The notes: generated by a model from the letters alone, not told the origin. A stretch of 64,000 nt of DNA from Dactylosporangium vinaceum (GCF_019904175.1 NZ_CP061913.1:11346001-11410000); one strand, 5' to 3'; positions 7,208 through 16,904 are shown, numbered from the stretch's first letter. Program-made: numbers and translations.

Positions 7208-10200
7208 ATGCTGCTCCGCCGGATGGCGGTAGTCGCGATTGCGCTGGCCGTGGCGGTCCCCACGGGACCGGCCGCCTTCGCCGCGCCGCCCGCCGAAAGC
7301 AAAATCATCAATCAGAACCCGCCGAAGCCCGACCGCTCACCGGGCAGTCACGAGCCCAGCTTCGACCCGCACGCGGTGTTGGTGCAGTTCAAGCCGGGCG
7401 CGTCCGCGGCGGCCACGGACCGCGCGGTGAAAAGTCGCAATGCGCAGATGGCGGGAGCCGTCGCCGGGACCCGCTTCGTCCGGGTGACCGGTCAGGCTGC
7501 GGCCCCGGACCTGCTGCACGCGCTCAGCCAGGACCCGGCGGTCGCGGCCGTGTCGCTCGACTACAAGCGCCGGGCCAGCCGGTTGCCCAACGACCCCCTG
7601 TACATCAGCAACCAGGCGGCCTACCTGCACGAGATCGAGCTGGACTACGCCTGGAACCGGTCGATCGGCTCGACCGACCAGGTCATCGCCGTGATCGACT
7701 CCGGCGTCGACGGCACCCACCCGGACCTCGCCGGACGCGTCCTGGCCGGCTACAACGCCATCACCAACACCGGCACGGCCGTCGGCGCCAACAGCGACGA
7801 CAACGGCCACGGCACGATGGTGTCCGGCGTCGCCGCCGCCAACACCGACAACGGCATCGGCATCGCCGGCGTGGCCTGGAACGCCCGGGTCATGCCGGTC
7901 AAGGTGCTCGACTCGGCCGGCACCGGCAACGACTCGGACATCGCCGAGGGCATCACCTGGGCGGCCGACCACGGCGCGAAGATCATCAACCTGTCCCTGG
8001 GCGGCCCCGGCGACAGCGCCGTTCTGCACGACGCCGTCACCTACGCCACCAACAAGGGTGCGATCCTGGTCGTGGCGGCCGGCAACACCGGGGACGACAC
8101 CGTGCAGTACCCGGCGGCTTACCCGGAGGTGCTGGCGGTCGCCGCGACCGACAGCTCCGCGCGGATCTCCGACTTCAGCACCCGGGGCGACTGGGTCGAC
8201 GTGGCCGCGCCGGGCTTCCGCATCGTCTCCACCGGCCCGAACCACAACTACTACTTCGCCAGCGGCACGTCGTTCGCGGCGCCGATGGTCTCCGGCGTCG
8301 CCGCGCTCATGCGGGCCAACAACCCGGCGCTGACCCCGGCCCAGGTGATGGCGACCATCAGGGCGAAGGCCCAGGAGGCCGGTCCGCGCGGCCTCGACCC
8401 GTATTACGGCACCGGCGTCCTGGACGCCTCCGCCTCCGTCGGTGGTGTCATCCACGGGGGCTCGTTCCCGGTGTTCCCGCTCGGCGCCAACGAGCCGAAC
8501 GACGTCCCGGCCCGGGCCACGGCGTTCACCAACTCCGTCACCGGCACGATCGCCGTCGAGGGTGACGTCGACTGGTACCGGTTCGACAACGCCACCGCGC
8601 GCTCGGTGGCCGTGCGGGTGACGCCGCCCGCGTACGACTCCGCCTGGTCGCGAAACCTCGACCCGGTGGTGGAGGTCTACGACCAGGACCTGCGGCTGGT
8701 CGGCGCGGCCGACGACGGGGCGGCCGGCGATCCGGAGAACGTCAACCTGAGCCTCGGCGTAGGCGCCTACTACGTCGCCGTGCGCAACTACAACGGTTCG
8801 GCGGACGACTTCCGGACCTACACACTGGCGGTCGTAGCGGCGACCGCATCGGCAGCGACGCCCGGGGCGCCGGTGGCGGTCAGGTCCACCGGGATCGCCG
8901 ACTTCGCCACCGGGGTCGCCCTGGACGCGAAGCCGACAGTGACGTTCGGGCGGACGGTGGACCCGGCGACGGTGAAGCTGCTCCACGGCGTCACCGGCCA
9001 GGTGGTACCGACGACGACGGCCTTCGACGCCGGCACGAACACGGCGACGCTGACGCCGGCCGCGGCGCTGCAGGACAACACGCCATACCGGCTGGTGGTC
9101 GAGGGGCTGTTCACGTCGACGTTCAAGACCGTCGACATCGCCCCGGCGCCGGTCACCAACCTGCAGGCGGACAGCGCCACGGGAGTGGTCTCGTGGACCG
9201 CGCCGGCGATCACCGACCTGAAACGGGTGATCGTGCGGTCGATGGCCGGTCCGACCGGCGGGACCTCGCTCTACGCGGGCACCGGGACCAGCTTCACCCC
9301 GGCGAACCTCAAGCCGGGGACCGCGTACACCCTGCAGGCGTTCACCGAGGACAACTCCGGCAAGATCACCGCCGGGCCGTCGGTGTCGTTGACGGTAAAC
9401 GCGTACAAGTTGAAGGTCGACTTCGACGGCGACGGCAACACCGACGTCGCCGGGATCGACGCCAACAGCGACATCAAGCTGTATGCGGGTGACGGCACGG
9501 GCAAGCTTGACGGCTTCGACGATTACATGTGGCCGCCCGGCGGTCTCTGGGGCGGGTTCAAGCACATTGTCGCGGCCGATTTCGACGGCGACGGCAAAGT
9601 GGACATCGCCGGGATCGACGCGAACAACGACATCAAGCTCTACACCGGCGACGGCGCCGGCAAGCTCGTCGGCAACGGCAGCTACATGTGGCCGACAGGT
9701 GGCCTGTGGGGCGGGTTCAAGAAGATCGTCGCCGGCGACTTCAACGGTGACGGGAAGGTCGACATCGCCGGGATCGACGCCAACAGCGACCTGAAGCTCT
9801 ACACCGGTGACGGCACCGGCAAGCTCACGGGCACCGGCTCGGCGATGTGGCCGCTCGGCGGGCTGTGGGGTGGCTTCAAGCACATCGAGGCGGCCGACTT
9901 CAACAACGACGGCAAGACCGACATCGCCGGCATCGACGCCAACAACGACATCAAGGTGTACTTCGGGGACGGCGCCGCGAAGCTCACCGGTGTCGAGATG
10001 GCGATGTGGCCGCTCGGCGGCCTGTGGGCCGGCTTCAAGCACATCGTGGCCGGCGACTTCAACAACGATGGCAACGCCGACATCGCCGGGATCGATGCGA
10101 ACAACGACATCAAGTACTACACCGGCGACGGGTCCGGGAAGCTGGTCGGCAACGGCTTCGGAATGTGGCCGACCGGCGGGCTCTGGGTCGGGTTCAAGCA

Positions 10201-10210
10201 CCTGACCTGA
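7208..10210 (+). CDS. Secreted S8 serine protease with five-blade C-terminal propeller (paralog 1, short form)
   Basis: 1000 aa. Sec signal peptide 'MLLRRMAVVAIALAV..AFA' with cleavage near A25; I9-like propeptide (about 50-130, 'DPHAVLVQFKP'); subtilase domain with catalytic D164, H201 ('NGHGTMVSG') and S355 ('GTSFAAPMVSG'), oxyanion N293; pre-peptidase C-terminal domain (429-543, 'EPNDVPARAT', 'GDVDWYRFD'); Big_5-like Ig domain (560-642); FN3 (645-735); five calcium-loop blades (738-1000). It lacks the seven-blade FG-GAP domain found in paralogs 2-6. Start: an ATG at 7196 is also in frame, but the MLLRR start at 7208 is the only one shared by all seven paralogs and has GGGAG as SD. Extracellular proteolysis is inferred; the substrate is unknown. 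Confidence 0.9.
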   Translation: MLLRRMAVVAIALAVAVPTGPAAFAAPPAESKIINQNPPKPDRSPGSHEPSFDPHAVLVQFKPGASAAATDRAVKSRNAQMAGAVAGTRFVRVTGQAAAPDLLHALSQDPAVAAVSLDYKRRASRLPNDPLYISNQAAYLHEIELDYAWNRSIGSTDQVIAVIDSGVDGTHPDLAGRVLAGYNAITNTGTAVGANSDDNGHGTMVSGVAAANTDNGIGIAGVAWNARVMPVKVLDSAGTGNDSDIAEGITWAADHGAKIINLSLGGPGDSAVLHDAVTYATNKGAILVVAAGNTGDDTVQYPAAYPEVLAVAATDSSARISDFSTRGDWVDVAAPGFRIVSTGPNHNYYFASGTSFAAPMVSGVAALMRANNPALTPAQVMATIRAKAQEAGPRGLDPYYGTGVLDASASVGGVIHGGSFPVFPLGANEPNDVPARATAFTNSVTGTIAVEGDVDWYRFDNATARSVAVRVTPPAYDSAWSRNLDPVVEVYDQDLRLVGAADDGAAGDPENVNLSLGVGAYYVAVRNYNGSADDFRTYTLAVVAATASAATPGAPVAVRSTGIADFATGVALDAKPTVTFGRTVDPATVKLLHGVTGQVVPTTTAFDAGTNTATLTPAAALQDNTPYRLVVEGLFTSTFKTVDIAPAPVTNLQADSATGVVSWTAPAITDLKRVIVRSMAGPTGGTSLYAGTGTSFTPANLKPGTAYTLQAFTEDNSGKITAGPSVSLTVNAYKLKVDFDGDGNTDVAGIDANSDIKLYAGDGTGKLDGFDDYMWPPGGLWGGFKHIVAADFDGDGKVDIAGIDANNDIKLYTGDGAGKLVGNGSYMWPTGGLWGGFKKIVAGDFNGDGKVDIAGIDANSDLKLYTGDGTGKLTGTGSAMWPLGGLWGGFKHIEAADFNNDGKTDIAGIDANNDIKVYFGDGAAKLTGVEMAMWPLGGLWAGFKHIVAGDFNNDGNADIAGIDANNDIKYYTGDGSGKLVGNGFGMWPTGGLWVGFKHLT
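9419..10207 (+). repeat. Five tandem 159-bp propeller-blade repeats, paralog 1
   Basis: Four units of 53 codons and a final one of 51. Each opens with D-F-[DN]-x-D-G-x-x-D (a calcium-loop pattern), continues 'AGIDANxDIK' and ends 'MWPxGGLWxGFK'. Unit 1 has Pro-Pro in the MWPP position and unit 4 has the divergent 'VYFGDGAAKLTG' strand. Confidence 0.85.
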
Positions 10211-10260
10211 CGCCGCGACCAGCCCTTGGCAATTCCTGGTTTTCGAACAGCAAACGCAAA

Positions 10261-10290
10261 GCGGGCCCGTGCCGGATGGCACGGGCCCGC
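10261..10290. terminator. Bidirectional terminator between paralogs 1 and 2
   Basis: Perfect 13-bp stem GCGGGCCCGTGCC / GGCACGGGCCCGC with GGAT loop, midway between two convergent stop codons. Confidence 0.8.
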
Positions 10291-10307
10291 CTGTTCGTCG
10301 GGTGGGA

Positions 10308-13300
10308 TCAGGTGAGCTGTTTGAAACCCACCCAGAGGCCGCCCTGCGGCCACATCGGGAAACCATTGCCGACGAGTTTGCCGGTGCCGTCGCCGGTGTA
10401 GTACTTGATGTCGTTGTTGGCGTCGATGCCGGCGATGTCGGCTTTGCCGTCGTTGTTGAAGTCGCCGGCGACGATCCACTTGAACCCGGCCCACAGGCCG
10501 CCGGTCGGCCACATCGCGGCGCCGTTGCCGACGAGTTTGCCGGTGCCGTCGCCGGTGTAGTACTTGATGTCGTTGTTGGCGTCGATGCCGGTGACGTCGG
10601 TCTTGCCGTCGGTGTTGAAGTCGGCCGCCTCGATGTGCTTGAAGCTGTTCCACAGCCCGCCGGTCGGCCACATGTAGGAGCCGTTCCCGACGAGCTTGCC
10701 CGTGCCGTCGCCGGTGTAGAGCTTCAGGTCACTGAACGCGTCGATGCCGGCGATGTCGACTTTGCCGTCACCGTTGAAGTCCCCGGCGACGATCTTCTTG
10801 AATCCGCCCCACAGCCCACCGGTCGGCCACATGTACGAGCCGTTGCCGACGAGTTTCCCGGCGCCGTCGCCGGTGTAGAGCTTGATGTCGTTGTTCGCGT
10901 CGATCCCCGCGATGTCGACCTTCCCGTCGCCGTTGAAGTCCGCGGCCACGATGTGCTTGAACCCGTTCCACAACCCACCGGCCGGCCACATATAGCCGTC
11001 GTTGCCGACCAGCTTGCCGGTGCCGTCACCCTTGTACAGCTTGATGTCGCTGTTCGCGTCGATCCCGGCCACGTCGGTGTTGCCGTCACCGTTGAAGTCG
11101 ACCTTCAACTTGTACGCGTTCACGGTCAACGACACCGACGGACCCGCGGTCACCTTCCCCGAGCGGTCCCGCGTGAACGCCCGCACCGTGTAGGCCGTGC
11201 CCGGCTTCAGGTTCGCCGCCGTGAAACTCGTCCCGGCCCCCGCGTACAGCCCGAACCCGTCCGTCACCGAACTCGGCGCGGTCGTGCCCGCCGCGGCCCG
11301 GACAACCACCTGGTCCAGGTCCGTGACGGCCGGAGCCGTCCAGGAGACGACCGCCGTGGCGCCGTCGGCCTGCAGACCGGTCACCGCCGCCGGAGCGTTG
11401 TCCACCGTCCGGAACGTCGTTGAGAACCCGCCCGCGGCCACCACGCGGTACGGCGTGTTGTCCTGCAGCGCCGCACTCGGCGAGATCGTCACCGTCTTCG
11501 TGCCGGCGTCATAGGTCGTCGCGGCCGGCACTGTGGCTCCCGTGACGCCGTTGACCAGGTGGGCCGACGACGTGTCGGCGGCCCGGGCGAACGTCACAGT
11601 CGGCTTCGCGTCGAGGGCGACCCCGGTCGTGAAGTCGGCGATGCTCGTCGACTTCACCCACGCCTGCTCCCCGCCCGGCGTCACACCGCCCGCGCCGCGG
11701 ACCACGAGGAGCCCGTAGTAGTTGTCGGCTACCACCGCGTCGGTCCGGCCGTCACCGTTCACGTCGCCAAGCGTCAGGCCCTGCGCGTCGTACATGGCCC
11801 CTGAGGTCGGAAGACTCACGGGGACCGGCGCGTCGAGCGTGCCGTCCGACTTCTGCGGGCTGACGCTCAGCGCGTTCCAGCCCAGGTGCACGGCGACGAC
11901 GTCATTGCGCCCGTCGCCGGTCATGTCGGCCGCCTCGACCGCCGAGGGGATGTCCAGGATCGGGTAGATCACGGGGGTGTCGAGCCCGCCCGTGGCGTTC
12001 TGCTTGAACACGTTGAGCCGGGAGACGGGGCGGTTGCCGCCGAGCGTGGCCACGATGTCGGCCTTGTTGTCGCCGGTCACGTCCGCGACCTCGATGCCGC
12101 TGATCGCCCACGAGTCGTGCAGCGTGTCGTGGTTGGTGCGGGTCCAGCCGGTGGCGTTGTGGTGGTAGACGTTCACCTGATAGCCGGTGTAACCGACGAC
12201 ATCGAGCCGGCCGTCGCCGTCGACGTCGCCGACCTCGACCTCCGGGCTGGTGGTGTCCGTCGACACGGCCGACGACGTGAAGGTGCCGGCCGGCCCCTGG
12301 GTGAGCAGCGCGATGCTGGCGCCGCCATTGGCGACCAGGTCGGTGTCGCCGTCGCCGTCCATGTCGACCGCGACGATCTCCGACGAGCTGGTGCCGGCCA
12401 GGACGCCCTGGTCAGCGAGCGTGCCGTTCGCCGACTGGGTGAAGATCTGGATGCCCGCGTACGTGGCCAGCGCCACGTCCTTGCGGCCGTCGCCGTTCGC
12501 GTCGAGCACGGCGATCGAGCCGCCGCCGCCGGTCGCCAGCTGCGTCGGGTACTTGACGGGCGCGGCGAGCGTGCCGTCCGCGTTCTGCGCGTAGACCCAC
12601 AGCTTGTAGTTGGTGGTGGCGTCGCCGTTGTCGAGCGTCGACACCAGCACGTCGTTGCGGCCGTCGCCCGTCACGTCGCCGATCGCCACGGCCTGCGCCC
12701 GGGCCCCCGTCGTGTAGGTCTGCGCCGGCTGGAACTGCTGTGCGGCCGGGCCGTCGGTGAGCGCCAGCGTGTAGGGCCGCGTGTCGGCGGCGCCGTTGTA
12801 GCTGCGCACGGCGATGTAGTAGCTGCCGGCGCCCATGACGAAGTCGAGCTTCTCGGCGACTGTCGGGTCCGCGCTGTCGGCCGTGCCGACGAGCTTCAGG
12901 TCCTTGTCGTAGACGGCCAGGACCGGGTCGAAGTTCTGCCCGAGGTCGGGGTTGAAGGCCGGCGGCGTCACCTTCACGGTGACCGAGCGCACGCCGGTGG
13001 AGTCGAAGCGGTACCAGTCCACGTCGCCCTCGACGCCGATGATGCCGGTGGTCGAGCCCGTGAACGCGGTGGCCCGGGCCGGGACGTCGTTCGGCTCGTT
13101 CGGACCCGCCGACGGCTGGGTGAACTCGGTCGTCCAGGCGCCGCCGGTCGCGGCGTAGGCGTCGAGGACGCCGGCGCCGTAGTACGGGTCCAGGCCGCGC
13201 GGGCCGGCGTCGCGGGCGGTGCCCTTGATTGTCGCGATCAGCTGGGCCGGGGTCAGCGCCGGGTTGTTGGTGCGCATGAGCGCCGCGACGCCGGACACGA

Positions 13301-14393
13301 TCGGAGCCGCGAACGACGTGCCGTCGCCGATGAAGTACTCGTTCGCCCCCTGCGGCACCCCGGTGGAGACGATGCCGAAGCCGGGGGCGGCCACGTCGAC
13401 CCAGTCGCCGTAGGTGCTGAAGTCGGTGACCTTCCCGGCGCCGTCGGTCGCGGCGACCGCCAGGACCTCGGGGTAGGCCGCCGGGTACTGCACCGTGCTG
13501 TTGCCGTCGTTACCGGCCGCGACGACGAGGAGCGCGCCCTTGTTCGTGGCGTAGGTGACGGCGTCGTGGAGGACCTGGGCGTCGCCGGGGCCGCCGAGGG
13601 AGAGGTTGATGACCTTGGCGCCGTGGTCGGCGGCCCAGATGATGCCCTCGGCGATGTCCGAGTCGTAGCCGTTGCCGTTGTTGTCGAGCACCTTGACCGG
13701 CAGGACGCGGGCGTTCCAGGCCGCGCCCGCGACCCCGACGCCGTTGTTCGTGCCGGCGGCGGCGATGCCGGCCACCATCGTGCCGTGGCCGTAGTCGTCG
13801 CTGTTGACCCCGGCCCCGATGTTCGCGTTCGTGATCGCGTTGTAGCCGGCCAGGACACGGCCGCTCAGGTCCGGGTGCTGCCCGTCGACACCGGAGTCGA
13901 CAACGGCGATGACCTGGTCGGCCCCGCCCATCGAGCGGTCCCACGCCTGCGGCAGGCGCACCGTGTTGAGGTAGTTCTGCAGACCCTGGGTGTAGCCGGG
14001 GTCGTTCGGCGTCGTGCTGGCCGTGCGCTTGTAGTCGAGCGAAACGCTCGCGACGGCGGGGTCCTTGCGCAATTCGCGCAGCAGGTCGGGCGCCGCACCG
14101 GTGGTCTTCACCTTTGTGTAGCGGGTTCCCGTCACATTTCCGGACATTTGTGCATTGCGGCTTTTCACCGCCCGGTCCGTGCTGGCCGCGGAGGCATTCG
14201 GTTTGAATTGCACCAAAACGGCGTGCGGGTCATAAGCCGCATCTTTGGGGCCGCGCGAGCGGTCCAATTCGGGGAGGTGTTGAGGGGTGAGCGTGTGATC
14301 GGCGTTCGGTGCCGCGGAAACCGCCGAACCGGTCAGGTTCAGCGCCGCGGCACCGAGAACGCACGCCACAACCACCGCGCGACGGAGCAGCAT
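10308..14393 (-). CDS. Secreted S8 protease with seven-blade FG-GAP and five-blade propellers (paralog 2)
   Basis: 1361 aa. Signal peptide 'MLLRRAVVVACVLGAAALN' to 'AVSA'; catalytic D166, H203 and S360 all present. After the catalytic and PPC domains (to about 550) comes a central region with seven FG-GAP/VCBS calcium loops (for example 'GDVTGDGRNDV', 'LDANGDGRKDV', 'VDMDGDGDTDL'), the number expected for an integrin-alpha-like seven-bladed propeller. Then a Big_5 domain, FN3, and five 53-residue blades. In-frame ATG 14411 is possible, but the SD-like GGGGG sits just after it and fits the ATG at 14393. This is one of two paralogs transcribed leftward, convergent with paralog 1. The third blade has 'DAFSDLK', shared only with paralog 5. 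Confidence 0.9.
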   Translation of the reverse strand: MLLRRAVVVACVLGAAALNLTGSAVSAAPNADHTLTPQHLPELDRSRGPKDAAYDPHAVLVQFKPNASAASTDRAVKSRNAQMSGNVTGTRYTKVKTTGAAPDLLRELRKDPAVASVSLDYKRTASTTPNDPGYTQGLQNYLNTVRLPQAWDRSMGGADQVIAVVDSGVDGQHPDLSGRVLAGYNAITNANIGAGVNSDDYGHGTMVAGIAAAGTNNGVGVAGAAWNARVLPVKVLDNNGNGYDSDIAEGIIWAADHGAKVINLSLGGPGDAQVLHDAVTYATNKGALLVVAAGNDGNSTVQYPAAYPEVLAVAATDGAGKVTDFSTYGDWVDVAAPGFGIVSTGVPQGANEYFIGDGTSFAAPIVSGVAALMRTNNPALTPAQLIATIKGTARDAGPRGLDPYYGAGVLDAYAATGGAWTTEFTQPSAGPNEPNDVPARATAFTGSTTGIIGVEGDVDWYRFDSTGVRSVTVKVTPPAFNPDLGQNFDPVLAVYDKDLKLVGTADSADPTVAEKLDFVMGAGSYYIAVRSYNGAADTRPYTLALTDGPAAQQFQPAQTYTTGARAQAVAIGDVTGDGRNDVLVSTLDNGDATTNYKLWVYAQNADGTLAAPVKYPTQLATGGGGSIAVLDANGDGRKDVALATYAGIQIFTQSANGTLADQGVLAGTSSSEIVAVDMDGDGDTDLVANGGASIALLTQGPAGTFTSSAVSTDTTSPEVEVGDVDGDGRLDVVGYTGYQVNVYHHNATGWTRTNHDTLHDSWAISGIEVADVTGDNKADIVATLGGNRPVSRLNVFKQNATGGLDTPVIYPILDIPSAVEAADMTGDGRNDVVAVHLGWNALSVSPQKSDGTLDAPVPVSLPTSGAMYDAQGLTLGDVNGDGRTDAVVADNYYGLLVVRGAGGVTPGGEQAWVKSTSIADFTTGVALDAKPTVTFARAADTSSAHLVNGVTGATVPAATTYDAGTKTVTISPSAALQDNTPYRVVAAGGFSTTFRTVDNAPAAVTGLQADGATAVVSWTAPAVTDLDQVVVRAAAGTTAPSSVTDGFGLYAGAGTSFTAANLKPGTAYTVRAFTRDRSGKVTAGPSVSLTVNAYKLKVDFNGDGNTDVAGIDANSDIKLYKGDGTGKLVGNDGYMWPAGGLWNGFKHIVAADFNGDGKVDIAGIDANNDIKLYTGDGAGKLVGNGSYMWPTGGLWGGFKKIVAGDFNGDGKVDIAGIDAFSDLKLYTGDGTGKLVGNGSYMWPTGGLWNSFKHIEAADFNTDGKTDVTGIDANNDIKYYTGDGTGKLVGNGAAMWPTGGLWAGFKWIVAGDFNNDGKADIAGIDANNDIKYYTGDGTGKLVGNGFPMWPQGGLWVGFKQLT
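10311..11099 (-). repeat. Five tandem 159-bp propeller-blade repeats, paralog 2
   Basis: 263 codons. Blades 1, 2, 4 and 5 are nearly identical to those of paralogs 3 and 5, including synonymous positions, indicating recent homogenisation. Confidence 0.85.
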
Positions 14394-14403
14394 GGAAACA
14401 GAA

Positions 14404-14444
14404 ACCCCCATGATCAGATGATCGGGCGGGGGTATTCTGCCAGA
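14404..14444 (-). promoter_or_regulatory. Shared protease leader element, copy 2
   Basis: Minus strand: TCTGGCAGAATAC, GCCCGATCA, TGATCATGGGGGT. It diverges in the second half of the first box. It lies in the 55 bp between the SDR stop and the paralog 2 start. Confidence 0.55.
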
Positions 14445-14448
14445 TAAA

Positions 14449-15210
14449 TCAGCCCTGTTGCTGGGTGGGGCGGACCAGCATTTCATTGACTGCCACATGG
14501 CGGGGGCGCGTCACAATGTATGCGATTGTGTCCGCAATGTCCGGCGCCTGCAGCCGCTCGACGCCTTCAAAACGCTGCGTAATGGTTTCGTATACCTCGG
14601 GCCGATTGTGGCCGGCCAGCTCGGTCTCCACGGCGCCCGGCTCGACCAGGGAGATGCGCACGAAGCGGCCGGTGACCTCCTGGCGCAGCGCCTCGCTGAA
14701 CGCGCCCACCGCGTGCTTCGTGGCGTTGTAGACGCCGCTGCCGCTGCGGGCCACGCGGCCCGCCACGGAGCTGACGTTCACCATGTCGGCCACCTGGCGC
14801 GGCCCCTCCGCCGCGGCCGTCAACAGGTGCGGCAGGGCGGCCTTTGCGCAGTACAGCAGGCCCATGATGTTGACCGAGACCATCGTCTCCCACTCCTCGA
14901 CGGGCGCGTCGAGCGCCGGGCCGAGCAGCATCACCCCCGCGTTGTTGACGAGCGTGTCCAGGCGGCCCAGCTCGTCGACGGTGCGGCCGACGGCCGCCTC
15001 GGCCTGGGCCCGGTCGGTGACGTCGGCCTCGATGACGAGTGCGTGGCCGCCCGCGGCCCCGATGCGCTCGGCCAGGTCGGTCAGGCGGTCGGCCCGGCGG
15101 GCGGCGATGGCCACGGCGGCGCCGCGCTCGGCGAGTGCGAGCGCGGCCGCCTCGCCGATGCCGCTGGAGGCGCCGGTGACGAGCGCCACAGTTCCCTGCA
15201 AAGTCCCCAT
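14449..15210 (-). CDS. Short-chain dehydrogenase/reductase (classical SDR)
   Basis: 253 aa cytosolic NAD(P)-dependent oxidoreductase. Seen: the cofactor motif 'TGASSGIG' near residues 12-19, basic residues after strand 2 ('AARRADRL') suggesting NADP(H), 'NNAGV' at about 89-93, catalytic Ser in 'NVSSVAG' and the YxxxK pair in 'YNATK'. Full length for the family. It starts 9 bp after the ABC ATPase stop and so may be the last gene of the sigma/ABC operon. The substrate cannot be told from sequence; close relatives are often annotated as clavaldehyde-dehydrogenase-like or serine-dehydrogenase-like. Confidence 0.9.
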   Translation of the reverse strand: MGTLQGTVALVTGASSGIGEAAALALAERGAAVAIAARRADRLTDLAERIGAAGGHALVIEADVTDRAQAEAAVGRTVDELGRLDTLVNNAGVMLLGPALDAPVEEWETMVSVNIMGLLYCAKAALPHLLTAAAEGPRQVADMVNVSSVAGRVARSGSGVYNATKHAVGAFSEALRQEVTGRFVRISLVEPGAVETELAGHNRPEVYETITQRFEGVERLQAPDIADTIAYIVTRPRHVAVNEMLVRPTQQQG

Positions 15211-15219
15211 GCCCTCACG

Positions 15220-16077
15220 CTACCCACTCAGCGAGAGGTATCCGTCCTCAAGGTTCGGTTCCAGGGCGCGGGCCTGCGGGTCGGGTGGCCCCGGCGCCAC
15301 GATGCGGTAGCGCATCCCGTCCTCGTCGGGCAGCGCCGACACCACTGTCCCCTCGGCCGGCGGGGGACCCGCGGTGGTGACGGACCAGACCCGGCCCTGC
15401 GCGCGCTGGGTGAGCTCGGCGACGGTACCGCGGAACCTGAGCCTTCCCTTGGCCAGCACGGCGACTTCCCGGCAGGTCTGCGCGATGTCGTCGACGATGT
15501 GCGTGCTGAGCAGGACGGTACGGCGGCCGGCGAACTGGGACAGCAGGTTGCGGAAGCGGATCCGCTCCTCGGGGTCGAGGCCGGCGGTCGGCTCGTCCAC
15601 GATCAGCAGCTGCGGGTCGGCCAGCAGCGCCTGGGCGATGCCGACCCGCTGGCGCATGCCGCCGGAGAAGCCGCGCAGGCGCCGGTCGGCCTCGGCGGTC
15701 AGCGCGACCACCTCGAGGAGCTCGCCGACCCGCCGCCGCCGGACCGCCCGGTCGTCGAGGCCCTTGAGCAGGGCCACGTAGTCGAGGAACTGCCGGGCCG
15801 TCAGGTCCGGATACACGCCCAGGTCCTGCGGCAGGTAGCCGAGCTCGCGCTGCACGGCCGTCCGCCCTGCGCCGGTGGCCAGATCGTGGCCGCCGACGGT
15901 GACCCGGCCGGCCGTCGGGCGGGCGATCCCGGCCAGGATGCGCATGAGCGTGGTCTTGCCGGCGCCGTTCGCGCCCAGCAGCCCGAACATGCCGGTCGGC
16001 ACCTCCAGGTCCAGCCCGTCGAGCGCGGCGACGCCACGCGAGTACCGCTTCACCAGGCCGGAAATTTCGATCTTCAC
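15220..16077 (-). CDS. ABC transporter ATP-binding protein
   Basis: 285 aa nucleotide-binding subunit. Walker A 'GANGAGKTT', Q-loop 'LGYLPQDLGVY', signature 'FSGGMRQR', Walker B 'LLIVDEPTAGLDP' and H-loop 'LLSTHIVDD' are all present. The C-terminal 80 residues are a family-specific extension. The start is the GTG at 16077, with GGAG about 10 bases upstream and 11 bp after the permease stop. It pairs with the two permease genes upstream, and the set looks like an ABC-2-type exporter. The neighbouring protease genes invite the idea of peptide or stress-related export, but the substrate is unknown. Confidence 0.93.
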   Translation of the reverse strand: MKIEISGLVKRYSRGVAALDGLDLEVPTGMFGLLGANGAGKTTLMRILAGIARPTAGRVTVGGHDLATGAGRTAVQRELGYLPQDLGVYPDLTARQFLDYVALLKGLDDRAVRRRRVGELLEVVALTAEADRRLRGFSGGMRQRVGIAQALLADPQLLIVDEPTAGLDPEERIRFRNLLSQFAGRRTVLLSTHIVDDIAQTCREVAVLAKGRLRFRGTVAELTQRAQGRVWSVTTAGPPPAEGTVVSALPDEDGMRYRIVAPGPPDPQARALEPNLEDGYLSLSG

Positions 16078-16088
16078 GAAGACTCCAT

Positions 16089-16904
16089 TCAGCGCAGCCG
16101 GCGGGCCCGCAGCGCCGCGCCCCCGTAGAGGGCGGCGACGGCCAGGGCCAGCAGCACGGCGATCGACAACAGTGCGGTGAGCGGCGTCGGCTCCGGCCGC
16201 AGGAAGTTCAGGGCGGCGCCGGGGACCGGGCCGGCAAGCGTCTGGTCGCCCTCGATGCCCCGGAAGCCGAGAAGCCCGGTGAACGCGTAGCCGCCGAGCG
16301 GGTGGACGAGCGTCCCGGCGAGCGTCGGCATCAGCTCCGGCCCGGCCAGATTGCCCCAGAGCCAGTAGCCGACGAAGAGGACGCGAAAGAGCGGAGCAGG
16401 CATTGTCACGGGTACCGCCAGTGCAAACCCGCCCACGAAGAGCAGCCCCGGCACCAGCACCGCGCCGCCGGCCGCCAAGGCCCAGAGGAGCGCTTCCGGC
16501 GCGCCGGTGTTCACGGCGTAGGCGGCGGAGAACCCGAAGTACACCAGAAAGATGGGAATCGCCGTCGCCGCGGCCGTGCCGAGGTACTTGCCGGCCAGGC
16601 GCACGCCGGGGCCGGTCGGCGTCGCGTCCAGGATCGGCGCCACCCGCAGCCGGTCGTCGCGGACCAGCCGGTCGGCCAGCAGGCACCCGAAGCCGATCGC
16701 CAGCAGCGCGTGGACCTGCAGCGCCAGGCCGAACACGGCGGTACGGGCCAGCGGCGGGCGCTCGCCGGGGTCGAACAGGTCACGCAGCAGGCTGCCGCCG
16801 ATCAGGATGAACAGCAGGATGGACAGCGCCGGCACGATCCAGACCGAGCGCTTGCGGACCTGCATCCGAAACTCGTAGCGCAGGCACGCCCAGAACGTGG
16901 TCAT
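16089..16904 (-). CDS. ABC-2-type membrane permease, second subunit
   Basis: 271 aa with about six hydrophobic segments, beginning 'MTTFWACLRYEFRMQVRKRSVW', an N-terminal pattern common to ABC-2 permeases (charged amphipathic start before helix 1). The ATG at 16904 overlaps the preceding stop by ATGA, so the two permeases are translationally coupled. Membrane partner of the ATPase encoded downstream. Confidence 0.82.
   Translation of the reverse strand: MTTFWACLRYEFRMQVRKRSVWIVPALSILLFILIGGSLLRDLFDPGERPPLARTAVFGLALQVHALLAIGFGCLLADRLVRDDRLRVAPILDATPTGPGVRLAGKYLGTAAATAIPIFLVYFGFSAAYAVNTGAPEALLWALAAGGAVLVPGLLFVGGFALAVPVTMPAPLFRVLFVGYWLWGNLAGPELMPTLAGTLVHPLGGYAFTGLLGFRGIEGDQTLAGPVPGAALNFLRPEPTPLTALLSIAVLLALAVAALYGGAALRARRLR

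Noticed and set aside
9419..10207. Regular 159-bp repeats considered as CRISPR or satellite DNA
   Set aside because: They are in-frame, encode propeller blades and have no unique spacers.
10269..14447. Long open frames opposite paralog 2 (10269-11423 + and 11886-14447 +)
   Set aside because: Antisense shadows: third-position GC keeps the opposite frame open; composition is Arg/Gly/Val repeats mirroring the protease, with no start signals or families.
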